A DNA stretch of 64,000 nucleotides from Nematostella vectensis (Eukaryota > Cnidaria > Anthozoa > Actiniaria > Edwardsiidae), in contig NC_064034.1 in the NCBI RefSeq assembly GCF_932526225.1, positions 4,450,001 through 4,514,000 on the forward strand, in the 5' to 3' direction. Below are positions 60,669 to 64,000 of this stretch, piece by piece. Each line of letters begins with the position of its first letter. Position 1 is the first letter of the stretch. The position numbers and the translations under genes were made by a program. The notes beneath the pieces are model-generated. The model was given only the letters and a program-made list of their open reading frames with translations, was not told the DNA's origin and made no database searches.

Positions 60669-63600
60669 ATGACGGTGATATTTCCGTTCGCACAAGCTGT
60701 GACGTTGGTTCTTTTGGGTCTTTCTCGGTGTGTTTTAGGTAGGTTATAAATGCTATGATAAGGATCTACAGACATCGACAGAGAAATTATATTCGCTTTT
60801 GTCTCCTTGCAACTTTACCTCGCATTTTTGCCAGTGTTGCATAACTCTATTTTTTGTGCTATATTATTCATCAACTAAACTCACTCTTTTTGAGGTGTGC
60901 AAGTCATGTTGGAGTAGCCATTACTCAATCCTTTTCCATTGAACATATAGAAATAACTTTTTGAGCTTATCATTTCACTGTTGTTGTCGAGCTTTCATTA
61001 GAGCAATCTCAGGCAATTATATGTTACATTAGCTGTAAAGAAAATAACCTGATTTAAAATGAGGTGTGTATTTGCTGACCACATTTTGATATTCCTAATT
61101 CCTACCACGATTTGGAAGCGATTTTAATCAGTTTCTTTAGGTAAATAGAATTGATGTAAGGTCACGTATAAACTTCCCTTATGTCAATTCGTTTGGATGA
61201 GCGATTTTCCAAGATCAATGCGTCGTTATCATAAACCACGCGTAGTTCCGGTTATAGAAAGTTGACGCAGCTGACAAACCTGAAAGATTGTCTTGTGTCT
61301 AAAGACATTTTAGTAAATAAAGGCGCCGGTTATCAAGAATTCTTAGTATCACTAGAATGGAACTGTGATTTTTCATGTTTCTAAATTGTGATTATTTTGT
61401 TTATGAAAAAAGGGATGAAAATGTGAGTCTAGACAGATCAGTTGTAAATTCTTGCGTAATAGTGCTCTTTTGGCAGAAAACAGATGCTCCGTGATGAAAT
61501 TCATTTATTGAACTATTCACAGAAGACATTGTAAATTGCAGCCCTCCAGCTCGAACAATGCTCTAACATAAGCCCAGTCGGCGTTGCCAATAGCAGCATC
61601 ATTCCTGACGTTGCCATGACGGCGACGACAGCATTCCGCGCCTCGGTCGATTACCTCACGGCCAGACATGGCCGTCTCCACAACAAAAGGGCCTGGTGTC
61701 CAAACACAAAGGATAGCGAGGATTGGTTGCAAGTAGACTTAGGTACCGCCTACTTTGTATGTGGCGTGGTTACGCAGGGAAAAGAGATGCGAGTCAACGA
61801 ATGGGTGTACAACTACACAATCACGTGGTCAGTTGATGGGGTCACGTGGCGTAATGCCTCTAGCTCGTATGGCCTGCTTCCACAGGTATACCATTTATTG
61901 TGATTCTGTGCTGAAAACATAATAACATTACCGTCTAGGCAGCCTTGTGAGAATTATTGAGCACCCAGTGTGCGCTACACGACTCATGAGTGAGGGGGAG
62001 TGTCCTCCCACCCCCACCCCCACCCCCTTCTCGGCATAGAATTCTTGTTGCACCACTCACATGTATTTGTAGATTTTCGTAAGCGGGCGGGATGTTCAGT
62101 GGCACCTCCGGTTCCTCTCTAGCTTTTTCGCCTAGGGAAAAGATAACTGAGCTAATGATAGAAGTGTCAACGTAGGGCGTCTATTAGTATTAATTAGATT
62201 CTACTTTTTCGCCAGGTATTTCAAGGTAACAAAGATGGATCCTCGGATGTCCAGAATAAGTTCTATGGCAAGTTGTGGTCGCGGTATTTGCGTTTTCACC
62301 CTCTTTCCTACGAGGAGTGGCCGTGCCTCCGTGTCGAGATACTTGTAGACCTCATCGCCCCGGTGATACAAACCAAATCTCTACCGCGAACTCTGGTATT
62401 TGGACAAACTTTACTTTTGGATTGCGAAGCCAAGGGCTCCCCACAACCGGAAGTTAAATGGATGCTGAACGGAAATGACATCATATTTGGCAAAGTGCTT
62501 GCCAATGGAAGCTTGAAGGTTGAAAAGGTTGAGAATGATGATAATTTCGAGGGCACGTACACGTGTAGAGCGTCGAACCGCGTATCCACGGCCAGGAGTT
62601 CCACCCAAGTCACGATTCATGGTAATGTGATCACGATTCATGGTAATGTGATCACGATTCATGGTAATGTGATCACGATTCATGGTAATGTGATCACGAT
62701 TCATGGTAATGTGATCGCGATTCATGGTAATGTGATCACGATTCATGAAAATGTGATCACAGAGCGGTTTGACTCAAAATATGATTTTTCCAGTTTTTTT
62801 TTTACTACCTTTTGAAATTGTCTAAAATCAATCAAAGGCATCCACACCTTATACGAACATTAATCAAAAAGGCAACAATAACCTTCAAAGATATCATATC
62901 CTACCTTTATAATGTTATGATTATCATCCTAAAGTATACCAATGCCACGTACCATATATACTTTTACGCCAGAGGGTCCTCAGATTCTGACGCCACTTAC
63001 GAGAAGCACCGCAGTTCTGCGAGGGAAAAGCGCAGTGCTCACTTGCTATGCAACTGGCGATCCCATGCCTCGTATCGCGTGGTCCAAAAAAGACGGAACC
63101 ATCCCGCCTGAGCGTATCCGTAGCAACAATCACGTGCTGCTGATTCCTCATGCGACGTCCCGTGACGCTGGTACTTACAGTTGCATAGCAACCAACTATA
63201 TAAAGGAGGTGACGTCGGAGACTAATTTGACAATTATTGGTAAGATGGAAGGGGGCGGGGTAATTAGTAGGGACATTTTTTCTTGCATACACGAAATTAT
63301 CTCAATATCTACACAAGTTGTGGGTCACAAAGTATGGCGAATCCGAAGCGTCAGTGGTTCAAGAAATTGGTTTTAGCGGCCGCGTACAGCCTATACAAAG
63401 TGTGATTGTAACACATGCTGGTGAATTAGTTACCTTTTGGTCTCGTTCAAACCTAGCGCTGAGATAACGGGCTTACCAGACAAGAGTGCTTCAGATGGAA
63501 GTAAAACTGACCTGTTCTATTAGTGTTGTATAAGGATAAGTGCGCGGCTTGGTGCTGTCACTACTTGAAGTTCACATATCTCCAAGCAACAAGGACGTTT

Positions 63601-64000
63601 GCGTCGAGTGCCATAAAACATCGATTTCTTTTTTCACAGGAACAGCATCTTTGATAAATTTGTGGACAATATTTGCCGGACGGTGACTATAATCATATAT
63701 AAGAAAATTGGATCGACTCATTGTTGTGATACTTGTATTTCAGATGTCCCCAATATCAACACGGACCTAACGCGTCAATCGATAACCGCCGAGAGGGGAC
63801 AAACTGTCAATATAGGTTGCTATGGCGACAGTTTACTCCCTTTGAACTACTCATGGACAAAAGACGGTCAGCCAATCACAGGGAGGGAAAAAGGAGAGCG
63901 TGTGTATGGTAACATACTGGTGATAACACCGCGGCGCGACAAGGACTATGGAACATACGTTTGTCACGTGACTAATGACGTTGACACCGCGTCATTCAGC
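60669..64000 (+). CDS. discoidin (F5/8 type C) plus immunoglobulin-domain secreted or surface protein, partial
   Basis: Exons 60669-60738, 61542-61885, 62216-62621, 62973-63239 and 63744 to beyond the right edge, all in phase. Exon 1 is a signal peptide (MTVIFPFAQAVTLVLLGL). Exon 2 and the start of exon 3 form an F5/8 type C/discoidin domain (LEQCSNISPVGVANSSI, DWLQVDLGTAYFVCGVVTQG, and closing YLRFHPLSYEEWPCLRVEIL). Three Ig-like domains follow: LLLDCEAKGSPQPEVKW with GTYTCRASN; AVLTCYATGDPMPRIAW with DAGTYSCIATN; and VNIGCYGD with DYGTYVCHVTND, which is cut by the window end. This layout suggests an extracellular adhesion or receptor protein binding glycans or lipids through the discoidin fold. 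Whether it is anchored in the membrane cannot be seen. Exon 3 ends in a tandem repeat that copies its donor. Confidence 0.85.
62611..62757 (+). repeat. 21-bp tandem repeat spanning the exon 3 donor of the discoidin/Ig gene
   Basis: Seven copies of CACGATTCATGGTAATGTGAT, with minor changes in copies six and seven. The first copy contains the end of exon 3 (CACGATTCATG) and the donor GTAATGTGAT. The other six lie in the intron and repeat the same junction. Read-through would be in frame because 21 is a multiple of three. Confidence 0.9.

Overview
The window looks like a gene-rich stretch of an animal nuclear genome, most likely a sea anemone close to Nematostella. This is inferred from short-intron, intron-rich genes that keep ancestral animal domain layouts, CDS-level similarity to vertebrate orthologues, many short terminal-inverted-repeat elements with long G/C runs, and lineage-specific PAN/Ig/fibrinogen-like secreted proteins. 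No species was confirmed by search. There are no prokaryotic features, CRISPR arrays or rRNA genes, and I found no convincing tRNA.

Layout from left to right. RSPH1, a MORN-repeat radial spoke protein, is on + (871-2705). CCDC17, a zinc-finger and coiled-coil protein, is on - (3911-12713, 20 exons modelled in one continuous frame). Two paralogous secreted PAN-domain genes are on -. Gene A (14073-20414) is PAN + Ser/Thr stalk + Ig + fibrinogen-like; gene B (24354-26348) is PAN + mucin-like decapeptide repeats. A tentative myristoylated-protein gene is on + (30082 or 32223 to 33726). CARM1/PRMT4 is on + (34586-41087, 16 exons). Two decayed non-LTR retrotransposon fragments follow in opposite orientations (about 41757-43415). 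BTF3/NAC-beta is on - (44608-47135, 9 exons). MYSM1, a SANT-SWIRM-MPN histone H2A deubiquitinase, is on + (49210-59673, 14 exons). A discoidin-plus-Ig cell-surface or secreted gene starts at 60669 on + and runs off the right edge.

Exon models were built by hand from GT/AG sites, phase continuity and family similarity. For CCDC17, gene A, gene B, CARM1, BTF3 and MYSM1 the summed coding lengths are exact multiples of three. RSPH1 and CCDC17 suggest ciliary or flagellar expression. CARM1 and MYSM1 are both chromatin-modifying enzymes, but nothing here shows they work together.

The most unusual signal is structural. At four separate introns in three genes, tandem repeats start at or span the exon/intron 5' splice junction, so the working donor is followed by several near-identical decoy donors. 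In CCDC17 one 106-bp unit carries both a donor and a plausible branch point/acceptor. A second notable structure is a candidate U12-type intron in MYSM1. It holds a roughly 2.3-kb, 33-bp minisatellite with higher-order structure, which appears to be an expansion inside an inverted-repeat transposon.
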